A stretch of 64,000 bases of DNA from Azospirillum brasilense (GCF_007827795.1 NZ_VITI01000009.1:150329-214328); one strand, 5' to 3'; counted from the stretch's first letter, positions 8,509 through 17,387 are shown. A program made the numbers and translations. The notes: a model not told the origin generated them from the letters alone.

Positions 8509-9531
8509 TCAGAAGGTCGGGTTCAGTTTCAGCGTGCTGTAGCGGTCGGCGGACGGGACGGCGACCGGTTCCAGCTTGGGGCCGCGCAGCAGTTCCAGCG
8601 GCACGGTGACGCCGGCGGGACCGAGATCCCAGACCTTGCGGTAGAAGTCCGCCAATCCCTTCGGCCGCTGGCCGGCGACCCCGACGATCATGTCGCCCGG
8701 TCGGATTCCCACGGTCGCCGCGGGGCTCTGCGGGGTGACCCGCTCGACCATCAGGCGGCCCTGCTCCTCGCGCAGCGTGACGCCCAGCCATGGCCGCGCC
8801 GGCTCCTGTCGTCGCCCGAACGCCAGCAGATCGGCCAGGATCGGCTTCAGTGCGGAGACCGGAACGAACATGTTGCCGGGAATCCCGCCATGGGCCGGCA
8901 CCGCGTCACGCACGATCAGCGAGCCGATCCCGACCAGCTCGCCCTTACGGTCGATCAGGGCGGCGCCGTTGAAGCCCATGATCGGCGGCGTGGTGAAGAT
9001 CGCTTCGTCCAGCAGATACTCCCAATAGCCGGCGAACTCGCGTTTCGCGGCGATCAGCACCGGCTGCACCCCGGTGGACCCCTGCCGGGTGAGCACCATG
9101 GCGCGCTCCCCCTCCTTGATCGCGTCGGAGTCGCCAAGCCGGACGGGGGCGGCGCTGAAACCCATGCCGGCGCGCAGCAGCCCGAATCCGCTGGCCTGAT
9201 CGTACGCCACGAATTCCGCGGGATAGCCGCGCCCCTCGCCGGTGGTGACCTGAAGCTGGGACGCCTCCAGAATCGTGTAGCCGATGGTGAGGATCAGTCC
9301 GGACCCGTCGATGACGACGCCGGTTCCCTCGCGCTCCGTGCCAAGCGAGCGGGCGCTCTGGCTGTCGGGCAGAATGGTGGCGGAGATCCGGACCAGGGCA
9401 CCCGCCAGCTTCGCCGCGTCGAGCTGGTCCGCCCGCGCGGCGTGGGCGGGAAGGATCACGGAAAGGAAGGCTGCAAGGCAGGTCGTTGAGAGGGTCAACG
9501 TCCAGGAGATGCGGCGCCAGCGACCCGTCAT
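8509..9531 (-). CDS. Secreted trypsin-like/PDZ protein with missing catalytic triad (S1C pseudoprotease)
   Basis: 340 aa with a hydrophobic signal sequence (residues about 10-33, ILPAHA), a DegP/HtrA-type trypsin fold (about 45-235) and a C-terminal PDZ domain (about 245-320, PWLGV...VGIRPGDMIVGVAGQ). The start ATG 9531 has a strong gggagg site. The fold landmarks align, but the catalytic positions do not: the usual ILTNNHVV is ILTIGYTI (His lost, around residue 84-86), the SDIALL aspartate is Gly115, and GNSGGAL is GFNGAAL with Asn188 for the nucleophilic Ser. It is therefore probably a periplasmic binding or regulatory protein and not a protease. Annotation pipelines would likely still call it a serine protease. 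Confidence 0.85.
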   Translation of the reverse strand: MTGRWRRISWTLTLSTTCLAAFLSVILPAHAARADQLDAAKLAGALVRISATILPDSQSARSLGTEREGTGVVIDGSGLILTIGYTILEASQLQVTTGEGRGYPAEFVAYDQASGFGLLRAGMGFSAAPVRLGDSDAIKEGERAMVLTRQGSTGVQPVLIAAKREFAGYWEYLLDEAIFTTPPIMGFNGAALIDRKGELVGIGSLIVRDAVPAHGGIPGNMFVPVSALKPILADLLAFGRRQEPARPWLGVTLREEQGRLMVERVTPQSPAATVGIRPGDMIVGVAGQRPKGLADFYRKVWDLGPAGVTVPLELLRGPKLEPVAVPSADRYSTLKLNPTF

Positions 9532-9721
9532 GCTTCCCTCCCTTGCCGGAGTCGAGTCGGGCGGGACGCCGGATTGCTCGATCCCCGAATTAAACATGAG
9601 CGTCAGGGCGCTTGCATCAAGGGGTTCTCTGATTCGACGGAGGCGCACCTGTCCGGTGCGTGAAACCTCCACCCGCCGACAAACGTTACCCGCGTCAACG
9701 ACACCACGAAGGACGGCGCCG

Positions 9722-9898
9722 ATGCCCATCAACAACGAACATGAACTCGAACAGGCGGTGGCGGAGTTCCAACGTCTCGCCGACGAGCCCGCCGGTTCGT
9801 CCGGCGAGCGCCGGAAGCTCGAACTGGATGCGGAGATCAAGGCCTTCTACGCCCAGCACTCCGACGACATGCGCAAAGGCAAGCCGCGGCACGAGTGA
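9722..9898 (+). CDS. Small hypothetical helical protein (58 aa)
   Basis: Charged 58-residue protein starting MPINNEHELEQAVAEFQRL and ending in a basic tail. It is predicted mainly helical and has no signal or membrane segment. A purine-rich gaagga lies about 10 bases before the ATG. The layout (E-x2-L/Y-E-x-A-x2-E-hydrophobic helix, a short G-S/T-x-E/G turn, then a helix E-I-K-A-F-Y) resembles the N-terminal helices of HigA-type antitoxins, without their DNA-binding domain; this is a weak resemblance only. No toxin-like gene lies beside it. Function unknown. Confidence 0.6.
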   Translation: MPINNEHELEQAVAEFQRLADEPAGSSGERRKLELDAEIKAFYAQHSDDMRKGKPRHE

Positions 9899-10029
9899 CG
9901 CACCGCCGCCGACACCGGCGCGCATTTCTTCATCGACGCGGAGGGGGCGGCTGGCCGACACTGCCGCCGCTCCCGGAACGGATTGCCGTTCCGGGGCGCC
10001 GTCGTTGAAGGAAGGAGCGCGTCCCCACG

Positions 10030-10269
10030 ATGAAGCGAATCGACAATTGCTACACTTGCCTGTTCTGGGAAGGGCAGGGCATCCGCCAGAGGGGACCGAA
10101 GGGACTGTGCCGCCGCTTTCCGCCGCAGGTGACCCCGCGCGACACGGAAGGGCGCTTTCCGATCACCCTGTCCACCGACTGGTGCGGCGAATGGAAACGC
10201 GACATTGGCGACCCTGCCGGCGAGGCCGCAGACAACCGCCTGATCTACGACGACCCACAATCTCGATAG
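10030..10269 (+). CDS. Small four-cysteine protein (79 aa), possible metal binder
   Basis: 79-residue cytosolic protein with a C-x2-C-x-F-W start (CYTCLFWEG, Cys8 and Cys11), a C-R-R-F/Y-P-P centre (LCRRFPP) and a late DWCGEWK. This C2...C...C spacing recurs in small uncharacterised proteobacterial proteins and looks like a zinc or iron site. A gaaggagcg ribosome site stands 9-15 bases before ATG 10030. It reads in the same direction as the 58-aa gene before it, 131 bases away. No function can be assigned. Confidence 0.7.
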   Translation: MKRIDNCYTCLFWEGQGIRQRGPKGLCRRFPPQVTPRDTEGRFPITLSTDWCGEWKRDIGDPAGEAADNRLIYDDPQSR

Positions 10270-10332
10270 ACATCCGCATTGGATGGCCCGCCCGGTCATC
10301 GGGCTATCAGGCATCCGATTCAGCCGGGCATT

Positions 10333-10563
10333 TTAGCGGGGCATCGGTGTGACCACCATGGACCGCTGGTTTTCCGGCAGCACGGCCTCGCCGCGGACCA
10401 GCATCCGGTGCCAATCGACGCCCAGCAGGGCGATGGCCACCACCATGGCCAGGGCGACGATCGCCACCGCGGCGACCCAGCCACCGTCTTCCTGCCGGCC
10501 ATCGGGCCGAGGGGGCACACCCTTGGGCGTGAAGGGTCGAAAACTGAGGGGGAGAATGGACAT
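10333..10563 (-). CDS. Small single-pass membrane protein (76 aa)
   Basis: 76 aa with a basic, proline-rich N-terminus, one strong transmembrane helix (about residues 30-49, AVAIVALAMVVAIALLGV) and a short polar tail carrying VLPENQRSMVV. An ideal ggaggcgaccc ribosome site directly before ATG 10563 supports a real gene although it is short and unrecognised. It converges on the four-Cys gene, 63 bases away. Function unknown. Confidence 0.68.
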   Translation of the reverse strand: MSILPLSFRPFTPKGVPPRPDGRQEDGGWVAAVAIVALAMVVAIALLGVDWHRMLVRGEAVLPENQRSMVVTPMPR

Positions 10564-10733
10564 GGGTCGCCTCCACCGCTGAACAGGCGCAATCCCGACT
10601 CGGATGGGTGTACCGTGGAATTGTAACGCCGGAAGTGCTGCGGCGGCATCAAGCCTTCGGTCGGAACGCTCGTTCCTTCGGATGATGCCGGAAGCGGTGG
10701 CGGTGAAAGGATACTACGAATGACCGCTATGAG

Positions 10734-10765
10734 AAAAGGCCGAGCCCGCGAGGACTCGGCCTTTT
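10734..10765 (-). terminator. Intrinsic terminator of tRNA-Asn
   Basis: AAAAGGCCGAG / CTCGGCCTTTT inverted repeat just beyond the tRNA 3' end. It carries a U-run in both directions, so it could also stop plus-strand reads. Confidence 0.85.
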
Positions 10766-10773
10766 CATCGAAG

Positions 10774-10849
10774 TGGCTCCCGGTGCTGGACTCGAACCAG
10801 CGACACGCGGATTAACAGTCCGCTGCTCTACCGACTGAGCTAACCGGGA
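10774..10849 (-). tRNA. tRNA-Asn (anticodon GTT)
   Basis: 76-nt cloverleaf on the minus strand. The acceptor stem TCCCGGT pairs with ACCGGGA, the discriminator is G and the CCA end is encoded. The anticodon loop is CTGTTAA (GTT) and the T-loop GGTTCGAGTCC. A promoter with 17-bp spacing lies upstream and a terminator follows. Confidence 0.97.
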
Positions 10850-10895
10850 TCAGTCTGACCGGCCTTTGCGAGGCGCAACGTCCGGCGTGGGCGGC

Positions 10896-10924
10896 TATAT
10901 AGCGGACCCTCTGACGCTTGCCAA
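10896..10924 (-). promoter_or_regulatory. Sigma-70-type promoter of tRNA-Asn
   Basis: Minus-strand TTGGCA (10924-10919), a 17-base spacer, then TATATA (10901-10896), 47 bases before the tRNA 5' end. The match and spacing are close to consensus. Confidence 0.8.
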
Positions 10925-11069
10925 GTCTTTTGATGGCAAAAAATCGACGGCTGGGGCAGGGCGGATGGCGGCGCCGACGCGACGCGAAAACGCGAAAACG
11001 CACCGGCCTGTAGTGGCGCGATGCTCATCGAACGCTTTGATTTTTCTGATGTCTCAGCCGTATCAAGGA

Positions 11070-11143
11070 TGGAGGCACGGGCGGGAATCGAACCCACGTA
11101 CACGGATTTGCAGTCCGCTGCATCACCACTCTGCCACCGCGCC
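11070..11143 (-). tRNA. tRNA-Cys (anticodon GCA)
   Basis: 74-nt cloverleaf on the minus strand. The acceptor GGCGCGG pairs with CCGTGCC (one G-T pair), the discriminator is T and CCA is encoded. The anticodon loop contains CTGCAAA (GCA). It has its own promoter 50 bases upstream and lies 221 bases before tRNA-Asn on the same strand. Confidence 0.97.
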
Positions 11144-11193
11144 ATCCTTGCGTCCGGCACCCCCTAGCGGGAGCGCCGCGGCGTGGGAGCGGA

Positions 11194-11222
11194 CGTATAC
11201 TGCTGTTCACTGGGGTGGTCAA
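11194..11222 (-). promoter_or_regulatory. Sigma-70-type promoter of tRNA-Cys
   Basis: Minus-strand TTGACC (11222-11217), a 17-base spacer and TATACG (11199-11194), about 50 bases before the tRNA-Cys 5' end. Confidence 0.8.
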
Positions 11223-11360
11223 GCGCCTTCGTGGCGTATTTCGATCATCCGGTGCGGCGTTGTGTTCGTGAGACTTTGAAGATATATACGCGACGAGGCA
11301 GCGAGGCCGCGTACCACGGCTTGGCGCCGCGCTCCGTCCACCAGATTGTAAGCGACCGCC

Positions 11361-12017
11361 ATGTCCGAATACGCCGCCGCCCGTCTCAACATGGTCGAAG
11401 GGCAGATCCGACCGAACAAGGTGACCGACCAGCGTCTGGTCGATGCCATGCTCGACATTCCTCGTGAACAGTTCGTGCCGAAGGCGGCGCGCGGCTTCGC
11501 CTATGTGGACGAGGATCTCGCCATCGGCAATGGCCGCTATCTGATGGAGCCGATGGTCTTCGCCCGCATGCTTCAGGAAGTGGGCATCGATGAGACCGAC
11601 GTCGTGCTCGACATCGGCAGCGGCTCCGGCTATTCGACCGCCGTTCTGGCCCGCCTCGCGGCGACCGTCGTCGGCATCGAGTCCGACGCCGAGTTGGCCC
11701 GGCAGGCCACGGAATCGCTGAGCGCGGTCGGCGTTGACAACGCCGTCGTCATCGCCGCTCCGCTGACCGAAGGCTATCCCCAGCAGGCCCCCTACGACGT
11801 GATCGTCATCGAAGGCCTCGTGTCGGAGGTGCCGGAGGGCATCCTGGCCCAAATGACCGAGGGCGGGCGGCTGGTCGCCGCCGTTCTGGGCGACCGCAGG
11901 GTCGGTGAAGTGAAGCTGTTTCAGCGCAGCGGCGGAGTCACCTCGGCCCGCACGCTGTTCGAAGCGCATCCGCACCCGTTGCCGGGTTTCGAAGCCAAGC
12001 CGAAATTTGTATTCTGA
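11361..12017 (+). CDS. Protein-L-isoaspartate O-methyltransferase-like protein (Pcm family, atypical)
   Basis: 218-aa class I SAM methyltransferase with motif I VVLDIGSGSGYSTAVLA near residue 78 and the Pcm-type N-terminus MVEGQIRPNKVTDQRLVDAM. Canonical Pcm enzymes carry GHGQTISQPYIVA in the substrate pocket; here the same place reads GNGRYLMEPMVFA, so the isoaspartate-binding I-S-x-P is absent. Its methyl-acceptor may therefore differ. It precedes a rhodanese gene and tolC and ends at a small terminator hairpin. The fold is secure; repair of isoaspartyl proteins is doubtful. Confidence 0.85.
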   Translation: MSEYAAARLNMVEGQIRPNKVTDQRLVDAMLDIPREQFVPKAARGFAYVDEDLAIGNGRYLMEPMVFARMLQEVGIDETDVVLDIGSGSGYSTAVLARLAATVVGIESDAELARQATESLSAVGVDNAVVIAAPLTEGYPQQAPYDVIVIEGLVSEVPEGILAQMTEGGRLVAAVLGDRRVGEVKLFQRSGGVTSARTLFEAHPHPLPGFEAKPKFVF

Positions 12018-12036
12018 TCTCAGAAAGACTGACCCC

Positions 12037-12055
12037 AGGGGCTTCGGCCCCTTTC
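12037..12055 (+). terminator. Intrinsic terminator after pcm-like gene
   Basis: Six-bp stem AGGGGC / GCCCCT closed by a TTCG tetraloop and followed by ttcg, 20 bases after the stop codon. Confidence 0.65.
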
Positions 12056-12127
12056 GACCTGTCCCCCAGCCTGTCACCTTGCCTTTCACCGGCCGCGGTC
12101 CTGCGGCCCGCAGCGGAGAATCAAGGC

Positions 12128-12454
12128 ATGCCGGCGCCGTTTGACATGGACGTCGAGGATCTGGACCGCATCCGGACATCGGGTGGCGATCCGCTGGTGC
12201 TCGACGTCCGGGAACCGGGGGAGGTGGCCATCTGCGCCCTTCCCGACAGCCTCCACATTCCGATGGGGGCGCTGCCCGCCCGCGTCGGGGAGTTGCCGCG
12301 GGACCGCGACATCGTGGTCGTCTGCCACCACGGCGGGCGCAGTGCGCAGGTGACCATGTGGTTGCGTTCCCAGGGATTTTCCCGCGCCACCAATCTGAAT
12401 GGCGGGGTGGATGCCTGGGCGCGCCGAATCGACCCGAACATGAAGGTCTATTGA
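12128..12454 (+). CDS. Single-domain rhodanese-like protein
   Basis: 108 aa comprising one rhodanese domain. LDVREPGEV is the CH2A-like N-terminal signature and CHHGGRS is the six-residue active loop with the persulfide-forming Cys at about residue 64. This C-H-x-G-x-R/S loop is the GlpE/PspE-like sulfurtransferase type. tolC starts two bases after its stop, so the two are co-transcribed, an arrangement suggestive of conserved context rather than shared function. The sulfur donor and acceptor are not known. Confidence 0.9.
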   Translation: MPAPFDMDVEDLDRIRTSGGDPLVLDVREPGEVAICALPDSLHIPMGALPARVGELPRDRDIVVVCHHGGRSAQVTMWLRSQGFSRATNLNGGVDAWARRIDPNMKVY

Positions 12455-12456
12455 AC

Positions 12457-13848
12457 ATGACTGTGCGAAGCCGTTTCGCGCGCCATTTGATGGCGACCGC
12501 CCTCACGCTGGGGGTTGCCATCGTCGGGGGCATCGACACCGCATCGGCCCAATCCCTCGAAGACGCGCTAGCGCAGGCCTATTCCAACAACCCGGCGCTC
12601 GCCGCGCAGCGCGCCCGCCAGCGCGCCGTGGACGAAAGCGTCCCGCAGGCCCTGTCCGGCTACCGTCCGACGGTGCGGGCGACGGCGGACATCACCCGAA
12701 ACGCCACCAACAGCACCTTTCAGGGCGGCGAAACCGGTTCCGAGAACAACGCCAAGAGCGTCGGCGTCACCGCCACCCAGCCGCTCTACGACGCGACCGT
12801 AGGTCCGGCCGTCCGCCGTGCCGAGCGCACCGTCGAAGCCCAGCGCGCCACCGTGCTCGCCAACGAACAGCAGATCCTGCTGAACGCCGCGGCAGCCTAT
12901 CTGGACGTCGTGCAGAACCAGGCGGTTCTGGAACTTCAGGCGAACAACGAGCAGGTGCTGCGCCGTCAGCTCGACGCCGCCCGCGACCGCTTCCGCGTCG
13001 GCGAATACACCCGAACCGACGTCAGCCAGTCCGAATCGCGCCTTGCCGCCTCCATCGCCGCCCGCATCTCCGCCGAAGGCACGCTCCAGGCGTCGCGAGC
13101 GACCTACGAGCGCGTCGTCGGCTCGATGCCGGGCAAGCTGAAAGCGCCGAAGCCGAAGTTCAAGCTGCCGGGAACGCTGGACGAAGTCGTCGAGATGGCG
13201 CGCTCCAACAACCCGTCGGTGCTGTCGGCCACCTATACGGAGGCGGCGCAGCGCGAGGCGGTGGATCAGCAGTTCGGCCGCCTGCTCCCGTCGGCCAACC
13301 TGTCGGCCCAGGCGAACCGCACCATCGACGCGGGCCGCTCGTCGGGCATCGACATCAAGCGGCAGGACGGCGCCCAACTCACCGCCCAGATCACCATTCC
13401 GCTCTACCAGGCCGGCCTGCCGGAAGCGCTGACCCGCGAGGCGAAGCACACGGCGAATCAGGCCCGCCTGCAGATCGACGACACGCGCCGTCAGGCGGTC
13501 GAGGCGGCGATCAGCGCATGGCAGGGCCTGCAGGCCGCGCGGGCGAGCATCGAGTCCTACAACTCCCAGATCCGGGCCGCCGAGATCGCGCTGGAAGGCG
13601 TGCGGCAGGAAGCCCAGGTCGGCTCGCGGACCGTCCTCGACGTGCTGAACCAGGAGCAGGAACTGCTCAACGCCCGCGTCAACCTCGTCCGCGCCCAGCG
13701 GACCGAAATGGTGCAGGCCTTCACGGTCCTCGGCGCGATCGGCCAGTTGACGGCGCGGCAGCTCAACCTGCCGGTCCAGTATTACGATGCCGACACGCAC
13801 TACAAGCAGGTGCGCAACAAGTGGATCGGTACCGGCGTTCCGGAGTGA
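12457..13848 (+). CDS. tolC: Outer-membrane efflux channel, TolC family
   Basis: Forms the outer-membrane/periplasmic duct for type I secretion and RND efflux. An N-terminal signal sequence (residues 1-29, ending ASAQ) precedes two outer-membrane-efflux repeats of long helices; the first starts SLEDALAQAYSNNPALAAQRA and the second near residue 240. The family hallmark GSRTVLDVLNQEQELLNAR is present near the end. At 463 aa it is typical for alphaproteobacteria. ATG 12457 is chosen since the signal peptide begins there. A strong intrinsic terminator follows at 13894. Confidence 0.93.
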   Translation: MTVRSRFARHLMATALTLGVAIVGGIDTASAQSLEDALAQAYSNNPALAAQRARQRAVDESVPQALSGYRPTVRATADITRNATNSTFQGGETGSENNAKSVGVTATQPLYDATVGPAVRRAERTVEAQRATVLANEQQILLNAAAAYLDVVQNQAVLELQANNEQVLRRQLDAARDRFRVGEYTRTDVSQSESRLAASIAARISAEGTLQASRATYERVVGSMPGKLKAPKPKFKLPGTLDEVVEMARSNNPSVLSATYTEAAQREAVDQQFGRLLPSANLSAQANRTIDAGRSSGIDIKRQDGAQLTAQITIPLYQAGLPEALTREAKHTANQARLQIDDTRRQAVEAAISAWQGLQAARASIESYNSQIRAAEIALEGVRQEAQVGSRTVLDVLNQEQELLNARVNLVRAQRTEMVQAFTVLGAIGQLTARQLNLPVQYYDADTHYKQVRNKWIGTGVPE

Positions 13849-13893
13849 TCGCACTTGAACATCCCGTCCTGGGTGATCGTTCCCGGATGATCG

Positions 13894-13921
13894 AAACGGC
13901 CCGCCTCGGCGGGCCGTTTTT
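13894..13921 (+). terminator. Intrinsic terminator after tolC
   Basis: AAACGGCCCGCC...GGCGGGCCGTTTTT: a GC-rich stem with a TCG loop followed by a T-run, 45 bases after the tolC stop. Confidence 0.92.
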
Positions 13922-13989
13922 GTCTGGTGGCTTTTTACCCAGTCCTGCCCTAGTGTCCGCGTCAGGATGACGTCCCCGGGTTTGCCACG

Positions 13990-14679
13990 ATGAGCGATAA
14001 AGGCCAGCAAGAACCGTCGATGGAGGAGATCCTCGCCTCCATCCGCCGCATCATCTCGGAGGATGGCGAACCCGCGAAGGCGGAAGCGGCGCCCCCTCCG
14101 CCGCCCCCACCTCCTCCACCGCCACCACCGCCTCCTCCTCCGCCGCCGCCGCCTCCCATGGACGACGACGATGACGATGACGTTCTGGAACTCACCCAGA
14201 TGCTCCAGGACGAGGGGAGGGACGAGCCCGACGAGCCGGAGCCCGATCCGTGGCGCGACGAGCCATCCTTCGGCGGCATGGCCGACCCGGAGCCGGCGTA
14301 TCATGCGCCGGACCCCGAACCGCCGCCCCCGCCGCCGCGGCCGGCCGCGAAACGTCCGGCGCCGGCCTTCGACGATTTCGACGACGACGAGCCGCCCCCG
14401 CCGCGGCCGCGTGTCCGTGCGTCGGGTCTCGACGACGGGCTGATCTCCCGCCGGGTGGCCGAGGAATCGTCCCACCATTTCACGCATCTGGCGCGCCAGC
14501 TCGGCGACGACCTGTCCATCGGCCCGATGCCCGTCGGCGTCCGCACCGTGGAGGAGGTCGTCCGCGAGCTGTTGAAGCCGCTGCTGAAGGAGTGGCTGGA
14601 CGAGAATCTGCCGACCATCGTCGAGCGGCTGGTCCAGCAGGAAATCGACCGGATGATCCGGCGCTCCCAGAAATTCTGA
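13990..14679 (+). CDS. popZ: Cell-pole-organizing protein PopZ (DUF2497) with 22-proline run
   Basis: 229 aa. The N-terminal MEEILASIRRIISEDGE helix (residues 11-27) binds polar client proteins in PopZ. The C-terminal LLKPLLKEWLDENLPTIVER-type helices (about 196-225) drive oligomerisation at the pole. Between them lies an acidic, proline-rich disordered linker holding 22 consecutive prolines (bases 14092-14157) followed by seven aspartates and more P/D blocks. The linker in PopZ is acidic and P-rich, but a run this long is extreme. popZ lies just upstream of valS, a familiar alphaproteobacterial pairing. Confidence is high from both end motifs. Confidence 0.92.
   Translation: MSDKGQQEPSMEEILASIRRIISEDGEPAKAEAAPPPPPPPPPPPPPPPPPPPPPPMDDDDDDDVLELTQMLQDEGRDEPDEPEPDPWRDEPSFGGMADPEPAYHAPDPEPPPPPPRPAAKRPAPAFDDFDDDEPPPPRPRVRASGLDDGLISRRVAEESSHHFTHLARQLGDDLSIGPMPVGVRTVEEVVRELLKPLLKEWLDENLPTIVERLVQQEIDRMIRRSQKF
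14092..14157 (+). repeat. Poly-proline codon tract in popZ
   Basis: Twenty-two CCN codons in a row (mixed CCC, CCT, CCG, CCA). The mixture of synonymous codons argues for selection on the amino-acid run rather than recent slippage of a pure repeat. On the opposite strand it gives a spurious poly-glycine frame. Confidence 0.95.
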
Positions 14680-14735
14680 GCGGCGTCACGCCCGCCACGC
14701 ATTCCGTTTGAATTCGTAAGCGAAAGTTCCTGGTG

Positions 14736-17387
14736 ATGTTGGAAAAGACGTACCGGCCCGCCGAGGTCGAGGAAAAGCACTACCGGCTGTGGGAAGAGTC
14801 GGGCGCGTTCGCGGCGAAGACCGAGTCGAACGGCAAGCCCTACACCATCATGATGCCGCCGCCGAACGTGACCGGCAGCCTGCACATGGGCCATGCGCTG
14901 ACCTTCACGCTCCAGGACGTTCTGACCCGCTACAACCGGATGCGCGGGCGCGACGCGCTGTGGCAGCCGGGTACCGATCACGCCGGCATCGCGACCCAGA
15001 TGGTCGTGGAACGGAACCTCGCCAAGGACGGCAAGACGCGCCATGACTTCGGCCGCGACGCCTTCATCGACAAGGTGTGGGAGTGGAAGGCCGAATCGGG
15101 CGGAACCATCACCCGCCAGCTCCGCCGGCTGGGCGCCTCGCCCGACTGGCCGCGCGAGCGCTTCACCATGGACGAGGGGCTGAGCCGCGCCGTCCGCAAG
15201 GTGTTCGTGGAACTGCACAAGCAGGGCCTGATCTACAAGGATAAGCGGCTGGTCAACTGGGACCCCAAGCTGCACACCGCCATCTCCGACCTCGAGGTCG
15301 AGCAGAAGGAGATCAAGGGCAACCTCTGGCACTTCCGCTACCCGATCGAAGGGGAGGCGGATCGCTTCATCGTGGTCGCCACCACGCGCCCCGAGACGAT
15401 GCTCGGCGACACCGGCGTCGCCGTGCATCCGGAGGACGAGCGCTACAAAGACTTGATCGGCAAGAATGTCGTCCTGCCACTGGTCGGCCGTCGGATTCCC
15501 ATCGTCGGTGACGAGTACGCCGATCCGGAAACCGGCTCGGGTGCCGTGAAGATCACCCCGGCCCACGACTTCAACGACTTTGAGGTCGGGCGGCGCAACA
15601 ACCTTGCGGCCATCAACATCATGGACCGCGACGCCCGCATCACCGGCGACGAGGTTCCGGAGGCCTACCGCGGGCTCGACCGCTACGAGGCGCGCAAGAA
15701 GGTCGTGGCCGAGTTGGAGGCGCTGGGGCTCCTGGAGACGATCGAGCCGCACACCCACATGGTGCCGCACGGCGACCGCTCCGGCGTCGCCATCGAGCCT
15801 TGGCTGACCGACCAGTGGTACGTCGACGCCGCCACGCTCGCCAAACCGGCCATCGAGGCGGTGGAGACCGGCAAGACCGTGTTCGTCCCCAAGCAGTGGG
15901 AGAACACCTATTTCGAATGGATGCGCAACATCCAGCCCTGGTGCATCAGCCGCCAGATCTGGTGGGGCCATCAAATTCCCGCTTGGTACGGTCCGGACGG
16001 CCATTTCTTCGTCGAGGAGACCGAAGAGGCGGCCATCGCCGCGGCCAAGGTCCACTACGGCAAGGACGTGGAGCTGACCCGCGACCAGGATGTGCTGGAC
16101 ACCTGGTTCTCGTCGGCCCTGTGGCCCTTCTCCACGCTGGGCTGGCCGGATGAGACTCCGGAACTGGCGCGCTATTACCCGACCGACGTGCTGGTGACGG
16201 GCTTCGACATCATCTTCTTCTGGGTCGCCCGGATGATGATGATGGGCCTGCACTTCATGAAGGACGTGCCCTTCCGGACGGTCTACATCCACGCCCTGGT
16301 CCGCGACGAAAAGGGCCAGAAGATGTCGAAGTCCAAGGGCAACGTGATCGACCCGCTGGACCTGATCGACCAGTACGGCACCGACGCCCTGCGCTTCACC
16401 CTGACGGCCATGGCCGCCCAGGGCCGCGACATCAAGCTGGCGGTCAGCCGCGTCGAGGGCTACCGCAACTTCGCGACGAAGCTGTGGAACGCGGCGCGCT
16501 ACACCCAGATGAACGGGGTGGCCCCGATCCCCGGCTTCAAGCCGGTCGGACTGACCCAGACGGTGAACCGCTGGATCGTCGGCGCCCTGGCGGAGGCGGC
16601 GAAGAAAGTCGGCGAGTCCATCGAGGCGTACAAGTTCAACGAGGCCGCCAACACCGCCTACGCTTTCACCTGGGGCACCTTCTGCGACTGGTACCTGGAG
16701 TTCACCAAGCCGATCCTGAACGGCGCGGACGAGGCGGCCATCGCCGAGACGCGGGCGACCACCGCCTGGGTACTGGACGAGATCCTGCACATGCTGCATC
16801 CGCTGATGCCCTTCATCACGGAGGAGCTGTGGGAGCAGCTTTCGGGCGACCGGGCGAACCGCCTGATCTCCGCCCATTGGCCGGAGCACGGCGCGGAGCT
16901 GATCGACCCCGCCGCCCGCGACGAGATGGACTGGGTGGTTCGGACGATCTCCTCGGTCCGCTCCATGCGGTCGGAGATGAACGTCCCGCCCGCGGCACAG
17001 ATCGAGCTGAAGCTGAAGGACGCCGGTCCGGAGAGCCTGAAGCGGCTGGACACCCACCGCGACCTGATCCTGCGCATGGGCCGTCTGGCCAGTGCCGAGC
17101 CGCTGTCCGGCCCGGTGCCGAAGAGCGCCGTCCAGGCCGTGCTGGACGAGGCCACGCTGATCCTGCCGCTGGAGGGCATCGTCGACCTCGACAAGGAGCG
17201 GGCGCGCCTGACCAAGGAGATCGAGAAGCTGTCCGGCGAGATCAAGAAGATCGACGCCAAGCTGTCGAACGAGCAGTTCGTCGCCAAGGCGCCGGAAGAG
17301 GTGATCGAGGAGCAGCGCGACCGCCGCGACACCGCGGAGCAGGCCCGCGACAAGCTGCAGAAGGCGCTGGAGATGCTGGCCGCGTAA
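14736..17387 (+). CDS. valS: Valyl-tRNA synthetase
   Basis: Charges tRNA-Val. The class I HIGH motif is HMGH in [17 protein letters not shown], the editing CP1 domain holds [19 protein letters not shown], and the KMSKS loop is [13 protein letters not shown] near residue 530. The C-terminus is the long coiled-coil arm beginning [15 protein letters not shown]. It is 883 aa from ATG 14736; a GTG directly before it adds one residue. The PPPN turn makes its synthesis EF-P dependent in other bacteria. A stable hairpin terminator follows the stop. Confidence 0.97.
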   Translation: MLEKTYRPAEVEEKHYRLWEESGAFAAKTESNGKPYTIMMPPPNVTGSLHMGHALTFTLQDVLTRYNRMRGRDALWQPGTDHAGIATQMVVERNLAKDGKTRHDFGRDAFIDKVWEWKAESGGTITRQLRRLGASPDWPRERFTMDEGLSRAVRKVFVELHKQGLIYKDKRLVNWDPKLHTAISDLEVEQKEIKGNLWHFRYPIEGEADRFIVVATTRPETMLGDTGVAVHPEDERYKDLIGKNVVLPLVGRRIPIVGDEYADPETGSGAVKITPAHDFNDFEVGRRNNLAAINIMDRDARITGDEVPEAYRGLDRYEARKKVVAELEALGLLETIEPHTHMVPHGDRSGVAIEPWLTDQWYVDAATLAKPAIEAVETGKTVFVPKQWENTYFEWMRNIQPWCISRQIWWGHQIPAWYGPDGHFFVEETEEAAIAAAKVHYGKDVELTRDQDVLDTWFSSALWPFSTLGWPDETPELARYYPTDVLVTGFDIIFFWVARMMMMGLHFMKDVPFRTVYIHALVRDEKGQKMSKSKGNVIDPLDLIDQYGTDALRFTLTAMAAQGRDIKLAVSRVEGYRNFATKLWNAARYTQMNGVAPIPGFKPVGLTQTVNRWIVGALAEAAKKVGESIEAYKFNEAANTAYAFTWGTFCDWYLEFTKPILNGADEAAIAETRATTAWVLDEILHMLHPLMPFITEELWEQLSGDRANRLISAHWPEHGAELIDPAARDEMDWVVRTISSVRSMRSEMNVPPAAQIELKLKDAGPESLKRLDTHRDLILRMGRLASAEPLSGPVPKSAVQAVLDEATLILPLEGIVDLDKERARLTKEIEKLSGEIKKIDAKLSNEQFVAKAPEEVIEEQRDRRDTAEQARDKLQKALEMLAA

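Noticed and set aside
13962..14279. Minus-strand frame with a long poly-glycine run
   Set aside because: It is the complement of the popZ poly-proline tract and has no other coding sign.
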